From assembly GCA_021851865.1 (NCBI GenBank), contig JAJZBU010000003.1, forward strand, positions 1 through 64,000: DNA of 64,000 nucleotides. Direction: 5' to 3'. Source of the stretch: Pseudomonadota bacterium. GTDB taxonomy: Bacteria; Pseudomonadota; Gammaproteobacteria; Pseudomonadales; Moraxellaceae. The translations under genes and the position numbers were made by a program. Shown here one piece after another: positions 7,661 to 15,856 of the stretch. Position 1 is the first letter of the stretch; every line of letters begins with the position of its first letter. The notes under the pieces are model-generated. The model saw nothing but the letters and a program-made list of their open reading frames with translations, was not told the DNA's origin and ran no database searches.

Positions 7661-9265
7661 TCAGGCGCGCAGACGCTGCGCCAGAGCGGTCGCCAGCTTC
7701 GCCGCCAGGGCGTAGATGGAGAGCTGCGGGTTGGCACCGATGCTGGTCGGGAACAGCGACCCGTCGATGACCGAGATCTGCCGCATATGCCGTAGCTGGC
7801 CATCGCTGTCGGTGACGCAGCGCTGCTCATCCTCACCCATGGCGCATCCGCCCATGATGTGCGCGGCGCCGAGGCGCAGACGCAGTTTCTCCATGCCCAG
7901 GCCTTCGATCACGCTGCGCGCCTGTGCCCAGGAGGTGCAGGCGACGGCGTCGCGATGCAGGGGCCGCACTTCCTTGGCGCCGGCGGCGAACTGGATCTCG
8001 GCCATGGACAACAGGCCGCGCCGCAGTCCGTCGCGAACATAGTCGGTCAGTGGATAGTGCAAGGTCGGCGTGCCGTCGGCGCGCAATTCAACGCGACCAC
8101 CGAGGCTTTGTTCATGAAAACCGTCACGCATCAGCGCGATCATCATGCTCATCGAACGATAGCGCAGCATGCTGGTGTGCAGATCTTCGCCGCTCTCACC
8201 GAGCAGGGAAGCGGTGAGGCCGGGATGCAGGGGCATGACCTCGAGCTTGTAGCCCATGGCGCCGGCGGCGCCGTCCTGCCAGACGAAGTGATCGGAATAG
8301 ACCGACTGCGGCGCACCGTGCCCGGCGTCGATGACGCTGTCGAAGTCGGCACGGCTGGCGTCGACGAGATGCAAAAAGGTGCGCCGGCCGATGTTGCGAT
8401 AGGGATCGGGCACCTGCGAACGCAGCAGCAGCGCCGGTGAATTGATGCCGCCGCCGGCGAGGACGGTGTGGCGGGCGTGGATGCGCAAGGCGACGCCGGT
8501 CGGACGCTGATGATCGGCGTGCATGCCGACGCAGGCCACCCCCGACACACGATCGCCCTGCGTCAGCAGGCGCCAGGCGCGGGCGTGATGGTAGAGGCGG
8601 GCGCCGTGGCCGAGAGCCGCCGGCAGGGTCGTCACCAGCATCGACTGCTTGGCGTTGGTCGGACACCCCATGCCGCAATAACCGAGGTTCCAGCAGCCCC
8701 GCACATTGCGCCGCATGACGCCGTGCTGTAGACCGAGGCGTTCACAGCCGAGGGCGAGGCTGGCATTGTTGGCATTGGCCGGCAGTGGCCAGGGCTGGAT
8801 GTCGAGCCGTTGCTCCATGCGCTCGAACCAGGGCGCCATCTCCGTCGCCGAGGCGCCGCGCACGCCGAAGACCCCGGCCCAGGTCGCCAAGGTAGGCTCC
8901 GGGGTGCGAAAACTCGACGTCCAGTTGACCGTCGTGCTGCCACCGACGGTGCGCCCCTGCAGGATCATGATGGCGCCGTCGTCGCTGCTGCGCGCCGCAC
9001 CCTCCTGATAGAGGTCACGGTAAGCCGTGCGCTCATCCATGGAAAAATCATTGCTGGTGCGCAGCGGCCCTTCCTCGACGATGACCACCGCCAGACCGGC
9101 AGCGCTCAGGATCTCGGCGCTGGTGCCACCGCCGGCGCCGCTGCCGATGATGACGACGTCGCACTCGATGTCGGTGTCCTGGCGCAAGGCACCGGCGTCG
9201 ATGACCTGCCAGCCGGCGGCCATGCCCTCACGAAAACGATCGGCGATGCCGGCAACCTGGATCAT
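7661..9265 (-). CDS. GMC-family FAD alcohol oxidoreductase
   Basis: This 534-residue flavoprotein has the dinucleotide-binding motif IIGSGAGGGTSAEIL near residue 40 and the GMC second signature region around AGGGINSPALLLRS. The C-terminal GANPQLSIYALA is typical of long-chain alcohol oxidases and cholesterol-oxidase-like members. It would oxidise an alcohol to an aldehyde. It overlaps the Tat-exported small subunit gene by four bases, and that gene overlaps the aldehyde dehydrogenase gene by four, so the three form one tightly coupled operon for successive oxidation of an alcohol to an acid. The natural substrate cannot be read from sequence; long-chain or cyclic alcohols are plausible. Confidence 0.85.
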   Translation of the reverse strand: MIQVAGIADRFREGMAAGWQVIDAGALRQDTDIECDVVIIGSGAGGGTSAEILSAAGLAVVIVEEGPLRTSNDFSMDERTAYRDLYQEGAARSSDDGAIMILQGRTVGGSTTVNWTSSFRTPEPTLATWAGVFGVRGASATEMAPWFERMEQRLDIQPWPLPANANNASLALGCERLGLQHGVMRRNVRGCWNLGYCGMGCPTNAKQSMLVTTLPAALGHGARLYHHARAWRLLTQGDRVSGVACVGMHADHQRPTGVALRIHARHTVLAGGGINSPALLLRSQVPDPYRNIGRRTFLHLVDASRADFDSVIDAGHGAPQSVYSDHFVWQDGAAGAMGYKLEVMPLHPGLTASLLGESGEDLHTSMLRYRSMSMMIALMRDGFHEQSLGGRVELRADGTPTLHYPLTDYVRDGLRRGLLSMAEIQFAAGAKEVRPLHRDAVACTSWAQARSVIEGLGMEKLRLRLGAAHIMGGCAMGEDEQRCVTDSDGQLRHMRQISVIDGSLFPTSIGANPQLSIYALAAKLATALAQRLRA

Positions 9266-9810
9266 GCGGGAACGTCTCTCTGCGGGATGATGGGTGTGGC
9301 GAGGTGGGCCGGATGCTCATAACCGATGGCGGCCCAGCTCTGCGGCCGTTCGTACCAGACCATGGCCAGGCTCTGGATGAAAAAGCCGGCGACGGCGACG
9401 CGCAGATCGCTGTCGCTGTGCTGCATGGCGTGCAAGGCGGCGCGCTGTCGCGGCAACGCCGCCGTGTCGAAGTCAGGGCAGGCAGTCAACCAACGGCGCG
9501 TCGGCGCCAGGCTCATGAGATCAAAGATCTGGCGAATCTGCCGGCGCGTCGCCGGCGCCGTGCTGAGATAGAAGTCCTCGAGCGCGCCGATGAAGTCGGG
9601 GATATCGGCGGCGACAGCATCGCTGATCACCAGCGGCGTGAAGCGCTCCAGGAGGTCGACATCCTGCTGTCGCAGCCAGCACCGCCCTGCCGCCAGCGGC
9701 GTGCTGCAGCCGCTGAGCAAGGGCAGACTGCTCGCCACCCACAGCGACAGGCTGACACCAAGCCCGGTGCGCAGAAACTGCCGTCGCTGTGGATCCGCGA
9801 CGACCCTCAT
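9262..9810 (-). CDS. Tat-signal lipoprotein, gluconate 2-dehydrogenase subunit 3-like
   Basis: The 182-residue product begins with a twin-arginine signal (RRQFLRTG, residues 9-16), a hydrophobic core and a lipobox LLSGC (Cys35). The body contains a helical pattern (LERFTPLVISDA ... LSLAPTRRWL) like the small subunit 3 family that accompanies periplasmic GMC dehydrogenases. In that family the small subunit carries the flavoprotein through the Tat pathway, so the neighbouring GMC enzyme may be exported as a complex. It overlaps both neighbouring genes by ATGA. Family assignment is by pattern and context. Confidence 0.7.
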   Translation of the reverse strand: MRVVADPQRRQFLRTGLGVSLSLWVASSLPLLSGCSTPLAAGRCWLRQQDVDLLERFTPLVISDAVAADIPDFIGALEDFYLSTAPATRRQIRQIFDLMSLAPTRRWLTACPDFDTAALPRQRAALHAMQHSDSDLRVAVAGFFIQSLAMVWYERPQSWAAIGYEHPAHLATPIIPQRDVPA

Positions 9811-11252
9811 TTGAGCAGATAGCTCTTGAGGATCTTGTGCAGGCTCTTGTTGAACGGCGGCAGGAAAAAGCGCAGGGCATAGAGCTTCGGCTTCTCCAAC
9901 ACCGCCTTGGCGTTGGACATGGTGAGGAAGCCCTCGTGCGCGTGATACCGCCCCATGCCGGAAGGACCGACGCCGCCGAAGGGCAGATCGTCGATGCCGA
10001 CATGGCTGACCACCTCGTTGATGCCCATGCCACCGGAGTGCGTGTGCATGGCGACGTAGTCGGCGCGCGCCGAGTTGTAGTCGAAGTAGTAGAGGGCGAG
10101 AGGCCGTGAGCGTTCATTGACGTAGCGCAGCGCCTCGTCGAGGTTGTGCACCTCGATGATGGGCAGCACCGGGCCGAAGATCTCGTTCTGCAGAATCTGC
10201 ATCTCCGGGGTGACGTCGAGCACCAGCGTGACCGGCATCTTGCGGCTGCCGGAGAAGTCCTCCTGCGCCGGATTGATCTCGATGATGCGCGCGCCCTGCG
10301 CCCTGGCGTCCTCGAGATAGGACTGCACACGACGATATTGCTTGTCGTTGATGATACTGGTGTAGTCCGGATTGTTGAGCATGGTCGGATACATCTTGCC
10401 CACCTGGGCGGTGAAGGCCTGGACGAAGTCCTGCGTGCGGCCATGCGGACAGAGCAGATAGTCCGGCGCGACACAGGTCTGTCCGGCGTTCCAGCACTTG
10501 CCGAAAGCGATGCGCTCGGCGGCGTCGGCCATCGGGAAGGACTCATGGATGATGGCCGGCGACTTGCCGCCGAGCTCGAGCACGACCGGCGTCAGATTGG
10601 CCGCTGCCGCGGCCATCACCGTGCGTCCCACCTGCGTCGATCCGGTGAAGGTGATCTGGTCGAAAGGCAGGTGCGAGAAAGCTTCGGAGATCTCGCCGCG
10701 GCCGGTGAAGACGGCGACCTGATCCTCCTTGAAGATCTCGCCGAGCATGGCCTTGAAGGTTTCACCGGTGCGCGCGGTGAAACCCGACATCTTGATCATG
10801 ACACGGTTGCCGGCGGACAACGCCGCGGTCAGCGGACCGACGGCGAGAAAGACCGGATAATTCCAGGGCACGATGATGCCGACGACGCCGAGCGGCTGAT
10901 AGACGACGCGCGCCTTGGCCGGCATGTGCAGGGGACTGACGTGGCGCTTCTGCGGACGCATCCAGGCACGCAGGTGCTTTTGATGATATTTGATGCCCTC
11001 GAGCGAGGTCATGATCTCGGCGAACTTGGTCTCGTCGTGCGAACGATGGCCAAAATCCTCGGCGATGGCCTGCGCCAGACGGTCCTGATAGCGAATCAGA
11101 GCCTCCTTGAGCTTCTGCAGATGCGCGATGCGCTCATCGGCGGACGACATGGGCTGCGCCCGAAAGGCGGTGCGCTGTATCTGAAAACAACGCTGCAGAT
11201 CGGCGATGGCGGGGCTCAAAGCAGTATCGAGATGGACGACGTTGGCTACCAT
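9807..11252 (-). CDS. Coniferyl-aldehyde-dehydrogenase-type aldehyde dehydrogenase
   Basis: This 481-residue ALDH-superfamily enzyme shows VLELGGKSPAII with the general-base Glu and NAGQTCVAPDYLL with the catalytic Cys. The IIVPWNYP stretch and the hydrophobic C-terminus (LYALRFFLPPFNKSLHKIL) fit the CALDH / fatty-aldehyde dehydrogenase branch, which acts on medium to long or aromatic aldehydes. I placed the start at 11252, where AGAGGAA precedes the ATG; an upstream in-frame ATG at 11294 lacks such a site. It is the first gene of the three-gene operon and is divergent from a TetR gene with a palindromic operator between them. Confidence 0.88.
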   Translation of the reverse strand: MVANVVHLDTALSPAIADLQRCFQIQRTAFRAQPMSSADERIAHLQKLKEALIRYQDRLAQAIAEDFGHRSHDETKFAEIMTSLEGIKYHQKHLRAWMRPQKRHVSPLHMPAKARVVYQPLGVVGIIVPWNYPVFLAVGPLTAALSAGNRVMIKMSGFTARTGETFKAMLGEIFKEDQVAVFTGRGEISEAFSHLPFDQITFTGSTQVGRTVMAAAAANLTPVVLELGGKSPAIIHESFPMADAAERIAFGKCWNAGQTCVAPDYLLCPHGRTQDFVQAFTAQVGKMYPTMLNNPDYTSIINDKQYRRVQSYLEDARAQGARIIEINPAQEDFSGSRKMPVTLVLDVTPEMQILQNEIFGPVLPIIEVHNLDEALRYVNERSRPLALYYFDYNSARADYVAMHTHSGGMGINEVVSHVGIDDLPFGGVGPSGMGRYHAHEGFLTMSNAKAVLEKPKLYALRFFLPPFNKSLHKILKSYLLK

Positions 11253-11346
11253 GATCTTTTCCTCTGTCTTGGAGTAAACGTCGCAAAGCGCCATAATATG
11301 CCCGCTCGGACGTCCCAGGCTTCCTCTTTTAGAGTATTTGCTCTAG

Positions 11347-11360
11347 ACTGTCAAGACAGT
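11347..11360. promoter_or_regulatory. Palindromic operator between the ALDH and TetR genes
   Basis: ACTGTC and GACAGT form perfect six-base arms around AA (ACTGTCAAGACAGT). The site lies in the divergent intergenic region, 24 bases before the tetR start and 94 before the aldehyde dehydrogenase start. It is a natural candidate for autoregulation and operon repression by the adjacent TetR protein. Confidence 0.55.
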
Positions 11361-11384
11361 ATCGATCGAAGCCCCTCGCCCATC

Positions 11385-12020
11385 ATGAAAACGCGTGACC
11401 GTATTCTTTTCGCCAGCCTGCGCCTATTCAACGAACAGAGCGAGCGCAGCGTCACCACCAACCATATCGCCGCCGACCTCGGCATGAGCCCGGGCAACCT
11501 CTATTACCATTTCCGCAACAAAGAAGCGATCATCTATGAGCTCTTCTTGCGATACGAGCAGCGCACGCGCGACTTCCTCCAGGTCGACACGACAGCGTCC
11601 CTGACCTGGGAAGACATTCTCGCCTACTTTCGCAGCATCGCCGGCAACATCTGGGAGTATCGCTTTCTCCATCGCGACATGGAGCAGCTGCTCAACAATG
11701 ACGCCGCCCTGCTGCAACGCTACCGTACCTTCGCCCAGGAAGTCATTCGCTCCGGACGCCAGATCATGACCGTGATGACGCGCCAGGGTCTGATCGCCGC
11801 CAGCGATGCCGAACTCGATGCCCTCATCATCAACATCTGGGTGATCACCACCTCCTGGGCGCCTTTTCTGCACTCGACGGCGGTCTTCGGCGAGCTCGAC
11901 ACCGACCTCAGTCAGGAGATGATCCAGCGCGGTATCCACCAGGTCATGTACCTGCTCAAACCCTATCTGCGCGGCGACGCCGTCCAGGCCCTGCAATCCC
12001 TGCCCCCTCTTTATGCCTGA
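11385..12020 (+). CDS. TetR-family regulator (long DNA-binding repressor of the divergent operon)
   Basis: This 211-residue regulator has a TetR HTH in residues about 8-50 (TTNHIAADLGMSPGNLYYHF, then RNKEAIIYELF). Its C-terminal half matches the bacterial TetR subgroup often found beside aliphatic alcohol or aldehyde oxidation genes. The ATG at 11385 gives the usual start MKTRDRIL; the open frame runs far upstream but only as antisense to the dehydrogenase gene. It probably represses the GMC/ALDH operon and itself through the palindrome at 11347-11360, and is released by an alcohol, aldehyde or fatty-acid-like ligand. Ligand identity is unknown. Confidence 0.85.
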   Translation: MKTRDRILFASLRLFNEQSERSVTTNHIAADLGMSPGNLYYHFRNKEAIIYELFLRYEQRTRDFLQVDTTASLTWEDILAYFRSIAGNIWEYRFLHRDMEQLLNNDAALLQRYRTFAQEVIRSGRQIMTVMTRQGLIAASDAELDALIINIWVITTSWAPFLHSTAVFGELDTDLSQEMIQRGIHQVMYLLKPYLRGDAVQALQSLPPLYA

Positions 12021-12026
12021 TGCCTG

Positions 12027-12359
12027 ATGCCCGAGCCCGACATGTCCTCTTTTCTCGCACACCTGCAGCACATCGACGCGCATTATGTTTATACGCCGAC
12101 GCATTTTCGCAACGGCTGCGGTGACGACGCCATCGACAACGCCGCTGGCGTCAACGAAGGCTCCTGCAAGATCTTCGCTTATGCGCGCCTGCAGGGCCTG
12201 AGCGAAGCCGACACCCTCGCCCTGTTTGGCGAACATTACGCGCAGGTGCGCGCCCATCCCGAAGGCAGCGACCACGCCAACATCCGCCGCTTCATGCGCG
12301 ACGGCTGGGCGGGCATCTCCTTCACCGCGCAAGCCCTGCAAAAGCGGGAGCTGCCATGA
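12027..12359 (+). CDS. HopJ-family small protein
   Basis: This 110-residue protein contains the conserved core YVYTPTHFRNG, then GSCKIFAYARLQGLS and the HANIRRFMRDGWAGI stretch of the HopJ type III effector family. Family members are common in non-pathogenic bacteria without type III secretion, so the effector name should not be read as function. It follows tetR by six bases and overlaps the next gene by four, so it is probably cotranscribed with both. Start at 12027 or at the in-frame ATG 12042 is possible. Its biochemical role is unknown. Confidence 0.8.
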   Translation: MPEPDMSSFLAHLQHIDAHYVYTPTHFRNGCGDDAIDNAAGVNEGSCKIFAYARLQGLSEADTLALFGEHYAQVRAHPEGSDHANIRRFMRDGWAGISFTAQALQKRELP

Positions 12360-12790
12360 TCTTCATCAGCCTCCTCATCCTCCTCGGCGCCGGTTTCGCC
12401 CTGCTCATCAGCGCCCTCGGCAGCGCCTTGTTCATCTGGCTGGCGAGTTGGCTCATCCTCGGTGGCCGCGGCTTCATGCTCTGCCTGCGCGCCACCTTGC
12501 GCGTCTACGTCTATGTCTTCATCTTCTCCCTACTCTACGTCGCCCTGCTCTTCACCGTCGGGCTGGTCACGCCGCTGAGCCTCCTCCTGCTCAGCGTCGC
12601 CATCCCCCTCAGCCTGTGGGTAGCGAGCAGCAGCCTCGCCACCTCCTTGCGTTGCTCGCTCTGGCAGGCGCTGCTCATCGTTTTGCTCGCCGGCCTGCTC
12701 AACGCCCTGATCATGCACCCACTCCGCCACCAGGAGGTCCTGCCGGCGCACTGGCCCGCTTGGCATAGCCATTCCGGGCTCATGACCTGA
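12356..12790 (+). CDS. Small membrane protein of unknown function
   Basis: The 144-residue product is almost wholly hydrophobic, with about four membrane segments (ISLLILLGAGFALLI; LFIWLASWLILGG; YVYVFIFSLLYVALLF; LLIVLLAGLLNALIM) and a short polar C-terminal tail rich in His and Trp. I recognise no family. It overlaps the HopJ-family gene by ATGA, which supports it being a real translationally coupled gene. It ends 26 bases before the pstS Pho box. Confidence 0.65.
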   Translation: MIFISLLILLGAGFALLISALGSALFIWLASWLILGGRGFMLCLRATLRVYVYVFIFSLLYVALLFTVGLVTPLSLLLLSVAIPLSLWVASSSLATSLRCSLWQALLIVLLAGLLNALIMHPLRHQEVLPAHWPAWHSHSGLMT

Positions 12791-12815
12791 GTCATCGCGC
12801 CGTGCGTCCTCATTA

Positions 12816-12833
12816 CGGTAATATTTCTGTAAC
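12816..12833 (+). promoter_or_regulatory. Pho box upstream of pstS
   Basis: CGGTAAT, the spacer ATTT and CTGTAAC form two seven-base direct repeats with an 11-base period, close to the PhoB consensus CTGTCAT-N4-CTGTCAT. The site lies 64 bases before the pstS ATG, in keeping with induction under phosphate limitation. Confidence 0.65.
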
Positions 12834-12897
12834 AGTTACTTCGCACAATGCCGCTGTTCATCATTGCGACATCATCCGACCTCCTGAGGATTGCACC

Positions 12898-13929
12898 ATG
12901 CGTATGATTCGACTTGCCCTGACGGTCGCCCTTGCGGCTGGCAGCCTCTTTGCCCAAGCCGGCGACATCACCGGCGCCGGTTCCACCTTCGCCTATCCGA
13001 TTTTCGCCAAGTGGGCCGATGCCTACAAGACGAGCACCGGCGTTGGCCTCAACTACCAGGCCATCGGCTCGGGCGGCGGCATCAAGCAGATCGCTTCGCG
13101 CACCGTCGATTTCGGCGCTTCCGACATGCCGCTGACCAGCGCTGACCTGACCAGCAAGGGACTGATGCAGTTCCCCGCCATCATGGGCGGCGTCGTGCCG
13201 GTGATCAATCTGCAGGGCGTCCCCGCAGGCAAGCTGCGCCTCGACGGCCAGGTTCTGGCGTCCATCTACATGGGCGATATCACGCAGTGGAATGATCCGG
13301 CCATCGCCGCCCTCAATCCCGGCGTCAAGCTGCCGGACGAGCTGATCACCGTCGTGCGTCGCGCCGACGCCTCCGGCACCACCTTCATCTTCACCAGCTA
13401 CCTGAGCAAGGTCAGCGCCAACTGGAAGAGCAAAGTCGGCTGCAACACCGCCGTCGCTTGGCCGGTCGGTGTCGCCGGCAAGGGTAACCCCGGCGTCGCC
13501 GCCTACGTGCAGCGCATCCGTGGCGCCATCGGCTACGTCGAGTACGCCTACGCTCTGACCAACCACATGAACCACAGCGCCATGGTCAACGCCGCCGGCA
13601 AGACCGTCGAACCGAGCATCGAGGCCTTCCAGGCTGCCGCCGCCTACGCCGACTGGACGCATGCGCCCAACTTCTACCAGGTGCTGACCAACGAGCCGGG
13701 CGCGACCACCTGGCCGATCGCTGGCGCCTCCTTCGTGCTCCTGCCGACCAAGGTCGACAACGCCGCGCGCGTCAAGGAAGTGATGAAGTTCTTCTCCTGG
13801 TCCTTCGCCAAGGGTCAGCCGCAGGCGCGTCAGCTCGACTACGTGCCGATGCCGGCCAACGTCGTCAAGCTGATCGAACAGGACTGGACGCAGGAAGTGA
13901 AAGACAAGTCCGGGCACTCTATCTGGTAA
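12898..13929 (+). CDS. pstS: Periplasmic phosphate-binding protein PstS
   Basis: This 343-residue protein has a signal peptide ending around FAQA-GD and the mature start ITGAGSTFAYPIFAKW characteristic of PstS. Phosphate-contacting regions GSGGGIKQI, FGASDMP and RADASGTTFIF are present. It delivers phosphate to the PstCA permease. The ATG at 12898 is preceded by CTGAGGA. A Pho box lies upstream and a strong terminator follows the stop, which would keep PstS made in excess over the membrane subunits. Confidence 0.95.
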   Translation: MRMIRLALTVALAAGSLFAQAGDITGAGSTFAYPIFAKWADAYKTSTGVGLNYQAIGSGGGIKQIASRTVDFGASDMPLTSADLTSKGLMQFPAIMGGVVPVINLQGVPAGKLRLDGQVLASIYMGDITQWNDPAIAALNPGVKLPDELITVVRRADASGTTFIFTSYLSKVSANWKSKVGCNTAVAWPVGVAGKGNPGVAAYVQRIRGAIGYVEYAYALTNHMNHSAMVNAAGKTVEPSIEAFQAAAAYADWTHAPNFYQVLTNEPGATTWPIAGASFVLLPTKVDNAARVKEVMKFFSWSFAKGQPQARQLDYVPMPANVVKLIEQDWTQEVKDKSGHSIW

Positions 13930-13956
13930 GATAGGCGCCGCTGGACCGATCCTACA

Positions 13957-13989
13957 GGCCCCGGTCGGCACGACGGGGCCTTGTTTTTT
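13957..13989 (+). terminator. Intrinsic terminator between pstS and pstC
   Basis: GGCCCCG at 13957-13963 pairs with CGGGGCC at 13974-13980 and is followed directly by TTGTTTTTT. It lies 27 bases after the pstS stop and before pstC, so it is likely a partial terminator that sets the ratio of binding protein to permease. Confidence 0.8.
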
Positions 13990-14027
13990 GAGCAGCGCCG
14001 ACGGCAACGGCGCCCTGAGGTGTGAGC

Positions 14028-15005
14028 ATGAACCCTAGAGTACGAATGATCGAGCAGGACCTCGCCGTCCACGATGACGCCCTCGGCCGGGAAAAAGCCC
14101 GCGATGCGCGCTTTCGCTGGTGGGTTCTGGGCATGGCCGGCGTCGTTCTGCTGGTGCTCGGCGCCATCATCGTTTCCCTTCTCATCGGTGCCCTGCCCGC
14201 CTTCAAGGCCTTCGGCTGGCACTTTCTCATCAGCCAGGCCTGGGACCCCGTCGCCAACGACTACGGTGCCCTGCCGGCCATTTACGGCACCCTGGTCACC
14301 TCAGGCGTCGCCCTGCTCCTCGCCGTACCGGTGAGCTTCTTTATCGCCTTTTTCCTCACCGAACTGTGCCCGCGCCGCTTGCGCGGCATCGTCAATGGCA
14401 TCATCGAACTGCTCGCCGGCATCCCCTCCATCATCTATGGCATGTGGGGACTGTTCGTGCTCGCCCCGCTGCTCGCCGAGTATGTGCAACCCGGCCTGAT
14501 GCACGTCTGCCGTCACATCCCCGGCCTCGACCGCATCTTTCGCGGCCCGCCCATCGGCATCGGCCTCCTGCCCTCGGCCCTGGTGCTGGCGGTGATGGTG
14601 GTGCCCTTCATCACCTCGGTGATGCGCGAGGTCTTCGAGGTGGTGCCACAGAACCTCAAGGAAGCCGGCTACGGCATCGGCAGCACCACCTGGGAAGTGA
14701 TGTGGGACGTCGTCCTCCCCTACACCCGCGTCGCCATCGTCGGCGGCATCATGCTCGGCCTCGGCCGTGCCCTCGGCGAGACCATGGCGGTGACCTTCAT
14801 GATCGGCAACTCGAATAACGTCAGTTCGGCCCTGTTCGACTCCGGCAACAGCATCGCCTCGGTCATCGCCAACGAGTTCGCCGAAGCCTCCGATCCGATT
14901 CACGCCGCTGCCTTGACCGAACTCGGCCTCATCCTTTTCGTCATCACCCTGATCGTGCTGGCCGTGGCCCGCCTTCTGATCCTGCGCGTGGAGCGTCGTG
15001 TATGA
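14028..15005 (+). CDS. pstC: Phosphate ABC transporter permease PstC
   Basis: This 325-residue permease has six hydrophobic segments and the typical stretches DYGALPAIYGTLVTS, ELLAGIPSIIYGMWG and the EAA-like loop PQNLKEAGYGIGSTTWE. With PstA it forms the inner-membrane channel for phosphate. The ATG at 14028 follows GAGGTG; a GTG at 14022 in the same frame is an alternative. It overlaps pstA by ATGA. Expression is expected to come from the pstS promoter by read-through of the intervening terminator. Confidence 0.93.
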   Translation: MNPRVRMIEQDLAVHDDALGREKARDARFRWWVLGMAGVVLLVLGAIIVSLLIGALPAFKAFGWHFLISQAWDPVANDYGALPAIYGTLVTSGVALLLAVPVSFFIAFFLTELCPRRLRGIVNGIIELLAGIPSIIYGMWGLFVLAPLLAEYVQPGLMHVCRHIPGLDRIFRGPPIGIGLLPSALVLAVMVVPFITSVMREVFEVVPQNLKEAGYGIGSTTWEVMWDVVLPYTRVAIVGGIMLGLGRALGETMAVTFMIGNSNNVSSALFDSGNSIASVIANEFAEASDPIHAAALTELGLILFVITLIVLAVARLLILRVERRV

Positions 15006-15856
15006 GCACCTTGCTGACTGAAGCCCCGACCCTGTATGAGCGTAAACGGCGCTGGACCAACCGCATCGTCCTGATCCTCGCCAGCGTCGTCACCCTGATC
15101 GGTCTGCTCATCCCGATCTGGATCCTCGGCACCGTCGTCATGCGCGGCCTGAACGCCTTTCACCTCAGCCTGTTCACGCAAATGACGCCGCCGCCCGACG
15201 CCGCCGGCGGCCTGTGGAACGCCATCGTCGGCAGCGTCACCATGGTGCTGAGCGGCACCCTCATCGCCACGCCGGTGGCGATCATCGCCGGCATCTATCT
15301 CGCCGAATACGGCCGCCACCACAAGACCGCCGCGTTCATCCGCTTCATCAATGACATCCTGCTGTCGGCGCCGTCCATCGTCATCGGCCTGTTCGTCTAC
15401 GTCATCGTCGTCGTGCCCCTGCATCACTTCTCCGGCTGGGCTGGCGCCCTTTCCCTCGCCATCATCGCCCTGCCGATCATGGTGCGCACCACCGAGAACA
15501 TGCTGCTGCTCGTCCCCGACGTCCTGCGCGAAGGCGCCCTCGCCCTCGGCGCCAGCCGACGCCAGACCGTCCTCATGGTCTGTCTGCCGGCGGCGCGCAA
15601 CGGCATCGTCACCGGCGTCCTCCTCGCCCTGGCACGCATCAGCGGCGAGACGGCGCCACTGCTGTTCACCGCCCTCAACAACCAGTTCTACTCCCTCAAC
15701 ATGAACCAACCGATGGCCAATCTGCCGGTGGTCATCTTCCAGTTCGCCATGAGTCCCTATGACAACTGGCAGGCTCTGGCCTGGGCCGGCGCCGCCTTGA
15801 TCTCGCTGTCGGTGGTGGCGATCAACATCAGCGCGCGCGCGCTGTTCAAGCGCTGA
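15002..15856 (+). CDS. pstA: Phosphate ABC transporter permease PstA
   Basis: This 284-residue permease has six membrane segments and the conserved loop LREGALALGASRRQTV that contacts the ATPase, plus SAPSIVIGLFVY. It is the partner of PstC. The usual next genes, pstB (ATPase) and phoU, are absent; the following gene is a convergent exchanger that overlaps the pstA 3' end by 11 bases. The permease therefore needs an ATPase encoded elsewhere. Confidence 0.93.
   Translation: MSTLLTEAPTLYERKRRWTNRIVLILASVVTLIGLLIPIWILGTVVMRGLNAFHLSLFTQMTPPPDAAGGLWNAIVGSVTMVLSGTLIATPVAIIAGIYLAEYGRHHKTAAFIRFINDILLSAPSIVIGLFVYVIVVVPLHHFSGWAGALSLAIIALPIMVRTTENMLLLVPDVLREGALALGASRRQTVLMVCLPAARNGIVTGVLLALARISGETAPLLFTALNNQFYSLNMNQPMANLPVVIFQFAMSPYDNWQALAWAGAALISLSVVAINISARALFKR

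Noticed and set aside
10146..11384. A 5' extension of the tetR frame by over 400 codons
   Set aside because: The extension runs antisense through the aldehyde dehydrogenase gene; the TetR homology begins at 11385.
12027..12359. Reading the HopJ-family gene as a secreted virulence effector
   Set aside because: There is no type III secretion gene or chaperone nearby and the family is widespread outside pathogens.
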